From: Jeotgalibacillus alimentarius
Lineage (GTDB): Bacteria; Bacillota; Bacilli; Bacillales; Jeotgalibacillaceae
Direction of reading: 5' to 3'
Assembly: GCF_000829445.1 (NCBI RefSeq)
Contig: NZ_JXRQ01000017.1
Span: forward strand, 434,001 to 498,000
DNA length: 64,000 bases
The position numbers were made by a program, and so were the translations under genes. The notes beneath the pieces are model-generated. The model was not told where the DNA came from. It made no database searches and was given only the letters and a program-made list of their open reading frames with translations. Shown in pieces: positions 39,763 through 49,027 of the stretch (positions are counted from its first letter, which is position 1; each line of letters begins with the position of its first letter).

Positions 39763-39795
39763 AAAATAGTCATCCTGTGCGATGACTATTTTTTT
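39763..39795 (+). terminator. Terminator after rodZ
   Basis: AAAATAGTCATC and GATGACTATTTT form a perfect 12-bp stem, loop CTGTGC, followed by Ts. Confidence 0.92.
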
Positions 39796-39872
39796 GATCA
39801 GGGTTTGTTTACATAATGAATAAGGAAATGACTAAGTAACAAGAGATTACAGGATATAAGAGGAGAGGTTAT

Positions 39873-40451
39873 ATGAATACACCGAATAAAATTACAATAT
39901 CGAGAATTTTTCTTATTCCGTTATTTATGATTATTATGCTGGTTGATTTTAATTGGGGAGATATTACCCTGCTTGGCGCTGACATGCCAGTTAACCACCT
40001 GATTGGAGCACTAATATTTATTTTTGCAGCATCTACTGACTGGGTTGACGGTTATTATGCGAGAAAGTATAACCAGGTGACAAACCTTGGGAAATTTCTT
40101 GATCCACTTGCAGATAAACTGCTCGTTTCTGCTGCACTCATTATTCTTGTTGAACTGCAAATGGCCCCATCATGGATTGTAATCCTGATTATCTCACGGG
40201 AGTTTGCCATTACAGGACTCAGACTTGTCCTTGCAGGCTCCGGAGAAGTGCATGCTGCTGCCATGCTTGGTAAAATTAAAATGTGGATGCAGATTGTTGC
40301 GATTTCTGCTTTGCTGCTTCACAACATATTCTTTACGATGTTTAATATCCCGTTTGACATTATCACGCTCTATATCGCAGCGATCTTTACAGTCTGGTCA
40401 GGCGTGGATTACTTTGTTAAAAACTGGGGAGCTTTCCGCGACTCCAAATAA
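39873..40451 (+). CDS. pgsA: Phosphatidylglycerophosphate synthase
   Basis: Joins CDP-diacylglycerol and glycerol-3-phosphate, the first committed step to phosphatidylglycerol. 192 residues, strongly hydrophobic, with the complete CDP-alcohol phosphatidyltransferase motif from D56 (D56, D59-G60, A63-R64, G73, D77, D81). GAGGAG precedes ATG 39873. Essential membrane-lipid gene next to rodZ and cinA as in B. subtilis. Confidence 0.95.
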   Translation: MNTPNKITISRIFLIPLFMIIMLVDFNWGDITLLGADMPVNHLIGALIFIFAASTDWVDGYYARKYNQVTNLGKFLDPLADKLLVSAALIILVELQMAPSWIVILIISREFAITGLRLVLAGSGEVHAAAMLGKIKMWMQIVAISALLLHNIFFTMFNIPFDIITLYIAAIFTVWSGVDYFVKNWGAFRDSK

Positions 40452-40463
40452 GGAGATGGTTTG

Positions 40464-41726
40464 ATGAATGCAGAAATTATTGCAGTAGGGTCAGAGCTGC
40501 TTTTAGGGCAGATTGCTAATACGAATGCTCAGTATATCTCTGCAAGATTTGCAGAGTCAGGTATCAATGTTTATTATCATACGGTTATTGGTGACAACAA
40601 AGACCGGCTTTTAAAAACACTTGAAACTGCAGAAAGCCGCTCTGATTTAATTGTGATTACAGGTGGACTCGGTCCCACAAAAGACGATCTGACAAAAGAA
40701 ACTGCAGCCGCTCATATTGGCTGCAGTCTTTCATATGACGAAAAATCTCTTGAAGCAATAGAACAGTATTATATACAGGTTGGTAAGCCGATGACTGATA
40801 ACAATAAAAAACAGGCACTTGTATTAGAAGGCAGTCATGTTCTGTTTAACTTTTATGGCATGGCTCCCGGAATGGTTACCAAAAAACAGGGGATCACTTA
40901 TGTTCTTCTACCGGGTCCTCCGAGAGAAATGAAGCCGATGGTTGCGAATCAGCTGCTTCCATACTTAAATACCAGTAACAGCAACCGTTTAATTTATTCG
41001 AAAGTAATGAGGTTTTTCGGAATAGGTGAAGCAGAGCTCGAGTCGCGTATTGAAGATATTCTGGATCAACAGACTAATCCAACGGTAGCGCCTTTAGCTG
41101 AAGATGGGGAAGTAACACTCAGAATCACTTCTTCAAGTGCTGATGAAGAAACCGGGCAAAAACTAGTAAATGACATGATTCATAAGCTTGAACAAAGAGT
41201 AGGGGAATTCTGCTACGGTTACGACGGTCATAACCTGCTGTATAAAACCTCTGAATTGCTTGACGAAAAAAGTCTGACGATCGCTTCAGCAGAGAGCCTG
41301 ACAGCAGGCTTATTTTCATCTGAACTCGCAGCAATTCCAGGCGCCAGTCGTTATCTCCTGGGAAGCCTGACAGTCTATAATAATGATATGAAAGAACAAG
41401 TTCTTGGGGTGTCCGGATCGCTTCTTGCTCAGTATGGTGCAGTCAGCAGAGCGTGTGCTGAGAGTATGGCAATCAAAGCTCAGGAACGGTTCTCAAGTGA
41501 TATAGGTATCAGTTTTACCGGTGTCGCCGGCCCTGGTGATAATAATGGTATTGCTGAAGGGACCGTCTGGATCGGTGTCTCATATAAAGAGTCAGTATCC
41601 TCCTTTATGGTTACACTGAAAGGTGATCGTAATTTCAAAAGAATCAGAGCTGTGAAACACGGTATGTATGCACTTATTCAGCTTCTGGAGAAAGACGCAG
41701 GACCGTTTGTAAGTGAAAATAAATAA
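40464..41726 (+). CDS. cinA: CinA/PncC-type protein
   Basis: 420 residues: an N-terminal MoaB-like domain (EIIAVGSELLLGQIANTNAQYIS, GGLGPTKDDLTKE) and a C-terminal PncC-like nicotinamide-nucleotide amidase domain (LTIASAESLTAGLFSSELAAIPGAS, GVAGPGDN...EGTVWIG). Involved in pyridine nucleotide repair; named for competence induction in other Firmicutes. I take ATG 40464, eight bases after AGGAG; TTG 40461 is too close. It is followed by recA, which has its own promoter. Confidence 0.93.
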   Translation: MNAEIIAVGSELLLGQIANTNAQYISARFAESGINVYYHTVIGDNKDRLLKTLETAESRSDLIVITGGLGPTKDDLTKETAAAHIGCSLSYDEKSLEAIEQYYIQVGKPMTDNNKKQALVLEGSHVLFNFYGMAPGMVTKKQGITYVLLPGPPREMKPMVANQLLPYLNTSNSNRLIYSKVMRFFGIGEAELESRIEDILDQQTNPTVAPLAEDGEVTLRITSSSADEETGQKLVNDMIHKLEQRVGEFCYGYDGHNLLYKTSELLDEKSLTIASAESLTAGLFSSELAAIPGASRYLLGSLTVYNNDMKEQVLGVSGSLLAQYGAVSRACAESMAIKAQERFSSDIGISFTGVAGPGDNNGIAEGTVWIGVSYKESVSSFMVTLKGDRNFKRIRAVKHGMYALIQLLEKDAGPFVSENK

Positions 41727-41771
41727 GTTTCACGCAGCGGACATGCATGTGTATGCTGTTATAAAAAAATG

Positions 41772-41785
41772 CGAATAAATGTTCG
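41772..41785. promoter_or_regulatory. LexA (SOS) box upstream of recA
   Basis: CGAATAAATGTTCG fits the Bacillus LexA operator CGAACNNNNGTTCG with one change in the left half. It lies just upstream of the recA -35. Confidence 0.85.
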
Positions 41786-41793
41786 CTTTTTGC

Positions 41794-41822
41794 TTGTTAT
41801 CTGTTCGCAAAAGGAGTATAGT
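41794..41822 (+). promoter_or_regulatory. Sigma-A promoter of recA
   Basis: TTGTTA (41794-41799), 17 bp, TATAGT (41817-41822). The LexA box ends nine bases before the -35, so bound LexA would hinder polymerase. The leader contains a small AGACG/CGTCT hairpin at about 41836-41855. Confidence 0.8.
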
Positions 41823-41876
41823 AGAGTTAGGTTATGAGACGTCATCAAAGGCGTCTATATTAAAGGAGGAATTAAT

Positions 41877-42935
41877 GTGAGTGATCGTCAGGCAGCGCTT
41901 GATATGGCGCTTAAGCAAATAGAAAAACAGTTCGGAAAAGGTTCTATTATGAAGCTTGGAGAACAGACTGACAGAAGAGTTAACACTGTATCAAGTGGTT
42001 CTGTATCTTTAGATGCAGCGCTTGGTGTTGGCGGTTATCCACGTGGCCGTGTCATTGAGATTTACGGTCCTGAAAGTTCAGGGAAAACAACAGTAGCACT
42101 GCACGCAATTGCTGAAGTTCAGGCAAATGGCGGCCAGGCTGCTTTTATTGACGCAGAACATGCGCTTGACCCGGTTTATGCACAAAAGCTGGGTGTAAAT
42201 ATAGATGAGCTTCTGTTATCCCAGCCGGATACCGGAGAACAGGCACTTGAGATCGCTGAAGCACTAGTACGAAGCGGAGCAGTCGAAATCGTTATTGTCG
42301 ATTCAGTGGCTGCACTTGTTCCTAAAGCAGAAATTGAAGGTGAAATGGGTGACTCACATGTTGGGCTTCAGGCGAGACTGATGTCTCAGGCACTCAGAAA
42401 ACTTTCAGGTGCAATCAGCAAATCGAATACGATTGCAATCTTTATTAACCAGATCCGTGAAAAAGTCGGCGTGATGTTCGGCAGTCCTGAAACAACACCT
42501 GGTGGACGTGCGCTCAAATTCTATTCATCTGTACGTCTTGATGTACGCCGTGCTGAAACACTGAAGCAGGGTAATGATATGGTGGGTAACAAAACGCGTA
42601 TTAAAGTTGTTAAAAATAAAGTTGCACCGCCATTTCGTATTGCAGAAGTTGATATTATGTATGGGGAAGGGATTTCAAAAGAAGGAGAAATCATTGACCT
42701 TGGTGCTGAAGCGGATATCGTTCAAAAGAGCGGTTCATGGTATTCGTATGAAGGAGAACGTCTTGGACAGGGAAGAGAAAATGCGAAGCAGTTCCTGAAG
42801 GAAAATACAGAACTGCGTCAGCAGATCCTTCTTAAAATCCGTGAGCATCACGGTATGGATCAGGCTCATAAAGTACCTGAGAATGAAGCGGATGAAGCTG
42901 TGGCTGATGAATTCAATCTGCTTGATGAAGAGTAA
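41877..42935 (+). CDS. recA: Recombinase RecA
   Basis: 352-residue DNA strand-exchange and SOS co-protease protein. Walker [10 protein letters not shown] (64-72), L1/L2 DNA-binding loops ([19 protein letters not shown]), and an acidic C-terminal tail ([19 protein letters not shown]). Starts with GTG 41877 behind AAAGGAGG. Controlled by LexA judging from the upstream box. No intein or intron interrupts it. Confidence 0.98.
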   Translation: MSDRQAALDMALKQIEKQFGKGSIMKLGEQTDRRVNTVSSGSVSLDAALGVGGYPRGRVIEIYGPESSGKTTVALHAIAEVQANGGQAAFIDAEHALDPVYAQKLGVNIDELLLSQPDTGEQALEIAEALVRSGAVEIVIVDSVAALVPKAEIEGEMGDSHVGLQARLMSQALRKLSGAISKSNTIAIFINQIREKVGVMFGSPETTPGGRALKFYSSVRLDVRRAETLKQGNDMVGNKTRIKVVKNKVAPPFRIAEVDIMYGEGISKEGEIIDLGAEADIVQKSGSWYSYEGERLGQGRENAKQFLKENTELRQQILLKIREHHGMDQAHKVPENEADEAVADEFNLLDEE

Positions 42936-42945
42936 ATAGTATGAA

Positions 42946-42979
42946 AAAAGAGGCAGGAAATCGATTCCTGTCTCTTTTC
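42946..42979 (+). terminator. Terminator after recA
   Basis: AAAAGAGGCAGGAA and TTCCTGTCTCTTTT pair (one G-U) around a short loop. Confidence 0.88.
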
Positions 42980-43015
42980 TTATGAAATCTTATGAGGTAG
43001 ATTATTCTAGGTTAC

Positions 43016-43044
43016 TTGACAATGAAAATTTGCAGACTTAAAAT
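43016..43044 (+). promoter_or_regulatory. Sigma-A promoter of rny
   Basis: TTGACA (43016-43021), 17 bp, TAAAAT (43039-43044): consensus -35. The leader of about 115 nt holds the perfect hairpin TCTTCTGAA/TTCAGAAGA (43096-43117, loop GACA). Confidence 0.88.
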
Positions 43045-43167
43045 TAAGATTGTATATTTTTCAATTTTTCTAATTGATTAGTAAATGTCATGAAGTCTTC
43101 TGAAGACATTCAGAAGATCCTGAAAAGACAAAGTGTGAAAAGAAAATAGCAAGAGGAGGTGAATACG

Positions 43168-44727
43168 ATGGGAGTACTCGAAATCACCTTCATTTTAGCT
43201 GGCATTATCGTAGGTGTGTTTGTTGGTTATTTGATTCACAAATTCATGATGGATGCTAAAGTCGGCGGTGCGAAAGGTACTGTTGAACAAATCCTGTCTA
43301 ACGGGAAACGCGAAGCAGAAGCACTGAAGAAAGAAGCACTGCTTGAAGCGAAAGATGAAAATCATAAGCTTCGTTCAGAAATTGAAGCAGAACTTCGTGA
43401 ACGCAGAAATGAGTTGCAAAAGCAGGAAAACCGCCTGATGCAGCGGGAAGAAAATCTGGATCGTAAAGATGACTCGCTAAATAAGCGGGAATCTATGCAG
43501 GAACGCAAAGATCAGTCTTTGCATGAAAGACAACAACATATTGAAGAGATGGAAAGCAAAGTGGAGGAGATGGTTCAAAAGCAAGAGCTCGAACTTGAAC
43601 GTGTATCCGGTCTGACGCGCGAAGAAGCGAAGGCCATTATTCTGGATCAGGTTGAGAAAGAACTGTCACAGGACATTGCAATTATGGTGAAGGAACAGGA
43701 AAACCGTGCAAAAGAAGAGTCAGAAAAGAAAGCAAGAGAACTACTTTCACTGGCAATTCAGAGATGTGCGGCAGACCATGTAGCCGAAACCACTGTTTCC
43801 GTCGTAAATCTGCCGAATGATGAAATGAAAGGACGCATCATCGGAAGAGAAGGACGAAACATTAGAACGCTCGAAACACTGACAGGAATCGATCTGATTA
43901 TTGATGATACGCCGGAAGCGGTCATCTTATCAGGATTTGATCCGATCAGAAGAGAAACAGCAAGGATTGCTCTTGAAAAACTTGTTCAGGACGGACGTAT
44001 TCATCCTGCAAGAATTGAGGAAATGGTTGATAAGGCCAGACGTGAAGTGGATGAGCATATTCGTGAGATTGGTGAACAGACGACATTTGATATCGGTGTT
44101 CACGGCCTTCATCCGGATCTGATTAAGATTCTTGGAAGGTTGAAATATCGTACGAGTTACGGTCAGAACGTTCTGAAGCATTCAACCGAGGTTGCATATC
44201 TTTCGGGTCTGCTCGCAGCAGAGCTGGGTGAAGACGTAGCACTGGCAAGAAGAGCAGGACTGCTCCATGATATCGGTAAAGCAATCGATCATGAAGTAGA
44301 AGGAAGCCACGTTGAAATTGGCGTAGAGCTTGCTACGAAATATAAAGAACATCCTGTTGTCATTAACAGTATTGCTTCACATCACGGCGACTATGAAGCA
44401 ACATCAGTTATTGCAGTGCTTGTTGCTGCTGCAGATGCTCTATCAGCAGCGCGCCCGGGTGCCAGAAGTGAAACACTTGAGAACTATATCAGACGCCTTG
44501 AGCGCCTTGAGGAGATCTCAGAAGGATATGATGGTGTAGAGAAGTCATTTGCGATTCAGGCAGGTAGAGAAATCCGCATCATGGTGCGACCTGAACAGAT
44601 CGATGACTTAACGGCTCATCGCCTTGCAAGAGATATCCGCAAGCAGATTGAAGAAGAACTTAATTATCCAGGTCACATCAAAGTAACTGTGATCAGGGAA
44701 ACAAGAGCAGTAGAATACGCAAAATAA
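43168..44727 (+). CDS. rny: Ribonuclease Y
   Basis: Membrane-anchored endoribonuclease that starts mRNA decay; 519 residues. An N-terminal membrane helix (about 3-24), a long charged coiled coil (about 35-195), a KH domain ([25 protein letters not shown] from 222) and an HD domain with H367-D368 ([10 protein letters not shown]). ATG 43168 lies behind AGGAGGTG; GTG 43159 is inside that ribosome-binding site. Standard 519-520 residue length, and monocistronic by its own promoter and terminator. Confidence 0.97.
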   Translation: MGVLEITFILAGIIVGVFVGYLIHKFMMDAKVGGAKGTVEQILSNGKREAEALKKEALLEAKDENHKLRSEIEAELRERRNELQKQENRLMQREENLDRKDDSLNKRESMQERKDQSLHERQQHIEEMESKVEEMVQKQELELERVSGLTREEAKAIILDQVEKELSQDIAIMVKEQENRAKEESEKKARELLSLAIQRCAADHVAETTVSVVNLPNDEMKGRIIGREGRNIRTLETLTGIDLIIDDTPEAVILSGFDPIRRETARIALEKLVQDGRIHPARIEEMVDKARREVDEHIREIGEQTTFDIGVHGLHPDLIKILGRLKYRTSYGQNVLKHSTEVAYLSGLLAAELGEDVALARRAGLLHDIGKAIDHEVEGSHVEIGVELATKYKEHPVVINSIASHHGDYEATSVIAVLVAAADALSAARPGARSETLENYIRRLERLEEISEGYDGVEKSFAIQAGREIRIMVRPEQIDDLTAHRLARDIRKQIEEELNYPGHIKVTVIRETRAVEYAK

Positions 44728-44731
44728 TAAG

Positions 44732-44767
44732 TAGCACTGTACCTTTTGGGTACAGTGCTATTTTTTT
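44732..44767 (+). terminator. Terminator after rny
   Basis: TAGCACTGTACC and GGTACAGTGCTA pair around a short loop and are followed by seven Ts. Confidence 0.93.
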
Positions 44768-44793
44768 GAGCGCGTTTATAAATTCCGGTGAAG

Positions 44794-44822
44794 TTGAAAC
44801 GCATCTTTAATCGTGCTAAAGT
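44794..44822 (+). promoter_or_regulatory. Sigma-A promoter of ymdB
   Basis: TTGAAA (44794-44799), 17 bp, TAAAGT (44817-44822), about 36 bp before the ymdB start. Confidence 0.65.
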
Positions 44823-44858
44823 TTAGCTGAATAAAGTAAAAGAAGAAAGAGGCATAAC

Positions 44859-45650
44859 ATGAAAATACTTTTTATTGGAGATGTAGTAGGTTCACCCGGA
44901 AGAGAAATGGTAGAAGAGTATCTTCCCCAGCTAAAGGAAAGGCATCATCCTGATGTGACGATTGTAAATGGCGAAAATGCTGCTTCAGGCAGAGGCATTA
45001 CGCAAAAAATTTATGAACAGCTTCTTAGTGCAGGAGCGGATATGATTACATTGGGAAATCATACGTGGGATAATAAGGACCTTTTTAATTTTATAGATAA
45101 AGCAGACCAGCTTGTAAGACCTCTAAATTATCCTAAAGGCACGCCCGGCAAAGGAATCCGGACCTTTCAGGCAGGAAGTGCAGAAATTGCTGTTGTGAAT
45201 GCATTGGGCAGAACATTTATGAACCCGGTGGATGACCCGTTCCCTGTTGTGAGGCAGGCAGTTACAGAAGCGAAAAAACAGACTCCTTTTGTGTTTGTAG
45301 ATTTTCATGCTGAAGCTACGAGTGAGAAGCAGGCGATGGGGTGGTATCTCGATGGTAAAGCATCTGCAGTCGTTGGAACACATACACATGTGCAGACCGC
45401 TGATAACCGTATTCTTCCGGAGGGGACGGCATACTTATCGGATGTAGGAATGACAGGACCATATGATGCAATTCTGGGTATGGAGAGAGAGGCTGTATTA
45501 AAAAGATTTGTTACAGGTCTTCCATCACGCTTTGAGGTGCCAAAGACAGGACGCGCGATCTTAAGCGGCTGTCTGATTAGTCTGAACCGAAAAACAGGTC
45601 AGGCAGAATCAATTGAACGGATATTAATCAATGAGGACCATCCATTTTAA
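44859..45650 (+). CDS. ymdB: YmdB metallophosphoesterase (2',3'-cyclic nucleotide phosphodiesterase)
   Basis: 263 residues of the YmdB family, a binuclear metal phosphodiesterase that affects biofilm and motility switching in B. subtilis. Metal motifs: GDVVGSPGR at the N-terminus, NGENAASGRGI, GNHTWDN, DFHAEATSEKQAMGWYLDG and VVGTHTHVQTAD. Typical length and conserved neighbour of rny. Confidence 0.94.
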   Translation: MKILFIGDVVGSPGREMVEEYLPQLKERHHPDVTIVNGENAASGRGITQKIYEQLLSAGADMITLGNHTWDNKDLFNFIDKADQLVRPLNYPKGTPGKGIRTFQAGSAEIAVVNALGRTFMNPVDDPFPVVRQAVTEAKKQTPFVFVDFHAEATSEKQAMGWYLDGKASAVVGTHTHVQTADNRILPEGTAYLSDVGMTGPYDAILGMEREAVLKRFVTGLPSRFEVPKTGRAILSGCLISLNRKTGQAESIERILINEDHPF

Positions 45651-45745
45651 TTGAGTTTCCCGCAATCCGGCATAACTTCCGCTAATACGGAATATAGTGA
45701 ATGGACACTAGCATACGTTAGCGGTTGAGGAAGGGAGAACTGCAG

Positions 45746-46006
45746 TTGAATGTATTAAAAGTATCGTCCAAATCGAATCCAAATTCAGTGGCAGGGGCAT
45801 TAGCAGGAGTGTTAAGAGAAAAAGGATTCGTCGAAGTGCAGGCAATTGGGGCCGGAGCGCTGAATCAGGCAGTAAAAGCAGTAGCGATCTCGCGGGGCTT
45901 TGTAGCTCCGTCCGGCATTGATCTGATCTGTATACCTGCTTTTACGGATATTCAGATCGAAGGTGAAGAAAGAACAGCCATTAAATTAATTATTGAACCG
46001 CGTTAG
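45746..46006 (+). CDS. spoVS: Stage V sporulation protein S
   Basis: 86 residues, identical in length to B. subtilis SpoVS and nearly invariant in the core (NSVAGALAGVLREKGFVEVQAIGAGALNQAVKAVAISRGFVAPSG). Alba-like fold; needed for progress through late sporulation in B. subtilis. I choose TTG 45746, behind AAGGGAG, to match the family's N-terminus (NVLKVSSKS). The longer reading from 45725 adds seven residues not found in the family. A terminator at 46014-46044 follows. Confidence 0.95.
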   Translation: MNVLKVSSKSNPNSVAGALAGVLREKGFVEVQAIGAGALNQAVKAVAISRGFVAPSGIDLICIPAFTDIQIEGEERTAIKLIIEPR

Positions 46007-46013
46007 ATGTAAA

Positions 46014-46044
46014 GAAGCTGTGGCAGCACTGCCGCAGCTTCTTT
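46014..46044 (+). terminator. Terminator after spoVS
   Basis: GAAGCTGTGGCA and TGCCGCAGCTTC pair (one G-U), loop GCAC, then Ts. Confidence 0.9.
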
Positions 46045-46197
46045 TATATACAGTATATATATTATGTAAACTAATGTTCGTTCTTAGGACTGAATTTATC
46101 TTCAAGCCTGATTAAAAGGTGTCTCTGTTCATTAAACATGATAGAATGGTCAATGATGAATTTATACATAATGCGTAAGTTTAAGGAGAGATAAAAT

Positions 46198-47943
46198 ATG
46201 AAGCAGCAGCTTTCCTGGAAAGTAGGCGGACAGCAGGGGGAAGGTATCGAGAGTACCGGAGAAATTTTCTCGATGGCTATGAACCGTCTTGGTTACTTTC
46301 TATACGGATACCGTCACTTTTCTTCAAGAATCAAAGGCGGTCATACAAATAATAAAATCAGAGTTAGTACAAAACGTGTAAGAGCGGTAGAAGACCGTCT
46401 TGATATATTAGTAGCTTTTGATCAGGAAACAATCGATGTTAATTATCATGAGATGGGAACAGGCGGAATGATTATTGCTGATGCAAAATTTAAGCCTGTT
46501 AATCCTGAAGATAGTCAGGCTGAGCTGATTATCGTTCCATTTACTGAAATTGCGTCCGGTCTTGGTACTTCACTGATGAAAAACATGGTTGCAATCGGAT
46601 CAACATGCGCGATTATGGATCTTCCGGTAGCAGTATTCACAGGCGTATTGCAGGAGACATTCAAAAGAAAAGGGGAAGTCGTCGTTCAGAAAAACATGGA
46701 GGCGATTGAAGCGGGCTATGAGACGGCTTCTGAACTGCTTGGTGATAAGAGAGGCTCTCACAAGCTCGATGAAGCTGACGGCATCCAGCGAATGTATATG
46801 ATCGGCAACGATGCAATTGCACTTGGTGCGATAGCAGCAGGCGCAAGGTTTATGGCAGCATATCCGATTACACCGGCTTCAGAAATTATGGAGTATCTGA
46901 TTAAAAAACTCCCTGCACTAGGCGGAGCAGTAATTCAGACCGAAGATGAAATCGCTGCTGCAACAATGGCAATCGGTTCTAATTATGCAGGAGTCAGAGC
47001 GTTAACGGCTTCAGCAGGTCCCGGTCTTTCACTGATGATGGAGTCAATTGGTCTGTCAGGTATGACAGAGCAGCCGCTAGTGATTATTGATACACAGCGT
47101 GGCGGCCCATCTACTGGCCTGCCTACAAAGCAGGAACAATCTGACCTCATGCAGATGATCTATGGCTCACATGGTGATATTCCGAAAATTGTACTTGCCC
47201 CAAGTACTGCTGAAGAGGCATTCTATGACACGATTGACGCATTCAATCTTGCAGAAACGTATCAGTGTCCTGTTATTGTGTTATCTGATCTGCAGCTTTC
47301 ATTAGGAAAACAGTCTGTAGATCCGCTGAATTACGCTAAAGTTCAAATCGGCCGCGGTAAACTCGTTTCAGATGAAAGTGAACTTGATGAACTTGAACCA
47401 AAACAATATTTCAAGCGCTATGAGTTGACTGAAGATGGTGTCTCAAAGCGTGTCCTGCCAGGGATGAAAAACGGTATTCATCACGTTACAGGTGTAGAGC
47501 ACGATGAGACAGGTAAACCGTCTGAATCCTCTTTAAACCGTCAGATGCAAATGGACAAACGGATGAGAAAACTTGAGCATGTGGAACTTCATAAAGCGGT
47601 GGATATTGATAACGCACATCACGGTGAAGCAGATGTGCTGTTAATCGGTTTCAATTCTACGAGAGGTGCTCTAGAAGAGGCACAGCAAAGACTTGAAGCA
47701 GACGGTCTCAAGGTTAATCATGCTCATATCAGGCTGATGCACCCGTTCCCGGCTGATAAGTTACTGCCTTTAATGGAGAATGCGAAAAAAGTCGTGGTAG
47801 CTGAACATAACGCCACAGGACAGCTTGCATCACTGATTAAAATGAATGTTGGAATGGCTGCAAAAATTCACAGCTTAAAAAAATATGACGGCACACCATT
47901 TCTGCCATCTGAGATTGAGCTGTTAACGAAGGAGCTGATATAA
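46198..47943 (+). CDS. korA: 2-oxoacid:ferredoxin oxidoreductase, fused gamma-alpha subunit
   Basis: 581-residue large subunit, probably of 2-oxoglutarate:ferredoxin oxidoreductase. The N-terminal ~190 residues are the gamma domain (SWKVGGQQGEGIESTGEIFSMAMNRLGYFLYGYRHFSSRIKGGH). The alpha domain follows from about 200 (GNDAIALGAIAAGARFMAAYPITPASEIMEYL; GPGLSLMMESIGLSGMTEQPLVIIDTQRGGPSTGLPTK). Its stop abuts the korB ATG. No ferredoxin-like delta domain is present, so a separate ferredoxin is needed. AAGGAGAG precedes ATG 46198. Confidence 0.92.
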   Translation: MKQQLSWKVGGQQGEGIESTGEIFSMAMNRLGYFLYGYRHFSSRIKGGHTNNKIRVSTKRVRAVEDRLDILVAFDQETIDVNYHEMGTGGMIIADAKFKPVNPEDSQAELIIVPFTEIASGLGTSLMKNMVAIGSTCAIMDLPVAVFTGVLQETFKRKGEVVVQKNMEAIEAGYETASELLGDKRGSHKLDEADGIQRMYMIGNDAIALGAIAAGARFMAAYPITPASEIMEYLIKKLPALGGAVIQTEDEIAAATMAIGSNYAGVRALTASAGPGLSLMMESIGLSGMTEQPLVIIDTQRGGPSTGLPTKQEQSDLMQMIYGSHGDIPKIVLAPSTAEEAFYDTIDAFNLAETYQCPVIVLSDLQLSLGKQSVDPLNYAKVQIGRGKLVSDESELDELEPKQYFKRYELTEDGVSKRVLPGMKNGIHHVTGVEHDETGKPSESSLNRQMQMDKRMRKLEHVELHKAVDIDNAHHGEADVLLIGFNSTRGALEEAQQRLEADGLKVNHAHIRLMHPFPADKLLPLMENAKKVVVAEHNATGQLASLIKMNVGMAAKIHSLKKYDGTPFLPSEIELLTKELI

Positions 47944-48810
47944 ATGGTTACATTTAAAGATTTCAGAAATAATGTAAAACCAAATTGGTGCCCGGGCTGC
48001 GGCGATTTCTCAGTGCAGGCAGCGATACAGCGCGCTTCAGCGAATGTAGGGCTGACACCTGAAAATCTTGCAGTCATATCCGGAATCGGTTGCTCGGGGC
48101 GTATCTCAGGATATATTAACTCTTATGGTTTCCACAGTATCCACGGCCGCGCGCTGCCGCTGGCGCAGGGAGTGAAAATGGGTAACAGAGATCTGACAGT
48201 TATTGCTTCAGGCGGTGATGGTGATGGTTTTGCTATTGGATTAGGCCATACAATTCACGCAATCAGAAGAAACATTGATATGACTTACATTGTGATGGAT
48301 AATCAGATTTACGGGTTAACTAAAGGACAGACCTCCCCAAGGTCTTCTGCAGGCTTTAAAACAAAGTCAACCCCTAAAGGCGCAATTGAGCCATCCATAA
48401 ACCCGATGGAAATGGCATTGACATCCGGTGCAACTTTTGTAGCCCAGGGTTTTTCATCTGATCTGAAAGAGCTGACAAGTCTGATCGAACAGGGGCTCAA
48501 CCATAAAGGGTTCTCACTGATCAACGTATTCAGCCCTTGTGTTACTTATAATAAGGTAAATACGTATGACTGGTTTAAAGAGAATCTGGTGAAACTTTCA
48601 AGTGTTGAAGGTTATGATCACAGTAATAAGGAATCAGCTATGCAGATGCTAATGCAACATGATGGCCTTGTAACCGGCCTGATCTATCAGGATGCTGAAC
48701 AGCCGTCTTATCAGGAGCTGATTGACGGGTATGATGAAAAACCGTTAAGTAAGCAGAATCTGAATTTAGAAGAGGATTATTTCAATCATCTGGTGAAGGA
48801 ATTTATGTAA
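47944..48810 (+). CDS. korB: 2-oxoacid:ferredoxin oxidoreductase, beta subunit
   Basis: 288-residue thiamine-diphosphate subunit. It carries WCPGCGDF (C16, C19), SGIGCSGRISGY (C about 50) and FSPCVTYN (C about 197), which fit a 4Fe-4S cluster site, and the ThDP motif GGDGDGFAIGLGHTIHAIRRN...MDNQIYGLTKGQTSPRS. KAI-type pairs occur after spoVS in many aerobic Bacillaceae. Which 2-oxoacid is used cannot be decided from sequence; 2-oxoglutarate is the usual assignment. Confidence 0.92.
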   Translation: MVTFKDFRNNVKPNWCPGCGDFSVQAAIQRASANVGLTPENLAVISGIGCSGRISGYINSYGFHSIHGRALPLAQGVKMGNRDLTVIASGGDGDGFAIGLGHTIHAIRRNIDMTYIVMDNQIYGLTKGQTSPRSSAGFKTKSTPKGAIEPSINPMEMALTSGATFVAQGFSSDLKELTSLIEQGLNHKGFSLINVFSPCVTYNKVNTYDWFKENLVKLSSVEGYDHSNKESAMQMLMQHDGLVTGLIYQDAEQPSYQELIDGYDEKPLSKQNLNLEEDYFNHLVKEFM

Positions 48811-48816
48811 ACTTTT

Positions 48817-48846
48817 AAGCGCACGCACATGCAGCGTGCGCTTTTT
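48817..48846 (+). terminator. Terminator after korB
   Basis: AAGCGCACGC and GCGTGCGCTT form a perfect 10-bp stem with a T5 tract. Confidence 0.92.
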
Positions 48847-48880
48847 ATCACGTTAATTCACTTAATTGAGTCAATTTGGC

Positions 48881-48904
48881 GACAACAGTAAGGAGAATGT
48901 TGTC
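48881..48904. promoter_or_regulatory. Inverted repeat overlapping the miaB -35
   Basis: GACAACA (48881-48887) and TGTTGTC (48898-48904) form a 7+7 repeat with a 10-bp gap. The right half overlaps the -35 element at 48900-48905. It may be an operator for an unidentified regulator, or chance. Confidence 0.35.
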
Positions 48905-48928
48905 AGCCGGTGACTTACCATTTATACT
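48900..48928 (+). promoter_or_regulatory. Sigma-A promoter of miaB-ricA
   Basis: TTGTCA (48900-48905), 17 bp, TATACT (48923-48928). It places the transcript start near 48935, with miaB translation beginning about 90 nt downstream. Confidence 0.8.
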
Positions 48929-49027
48929 TAGATAACATGGGTTTTTTACATGAATATTAAGGTCCTGATACCCACATCGGGTTTTAAAAGTATTCAGGGT
49001 CATTCAGATAGAAAGGGGACATTTCAG

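Noticed and set aside
45679-45724. CCGCTAA/TTAGCGG inverted repeat before spoVS
   Set aside because: Only 7 bp with a 32-bp gap and no clear promoter context; too weak to call an operator.
48950-49027. 26-codon upstream extension of miaB from ATG 48950
   Set aside because: Begins about 15 nt into the predicted transcript, lacks a Shine-Dalgarno sequence, and is not like the family N-terminus; ATG 49028 has a good site.
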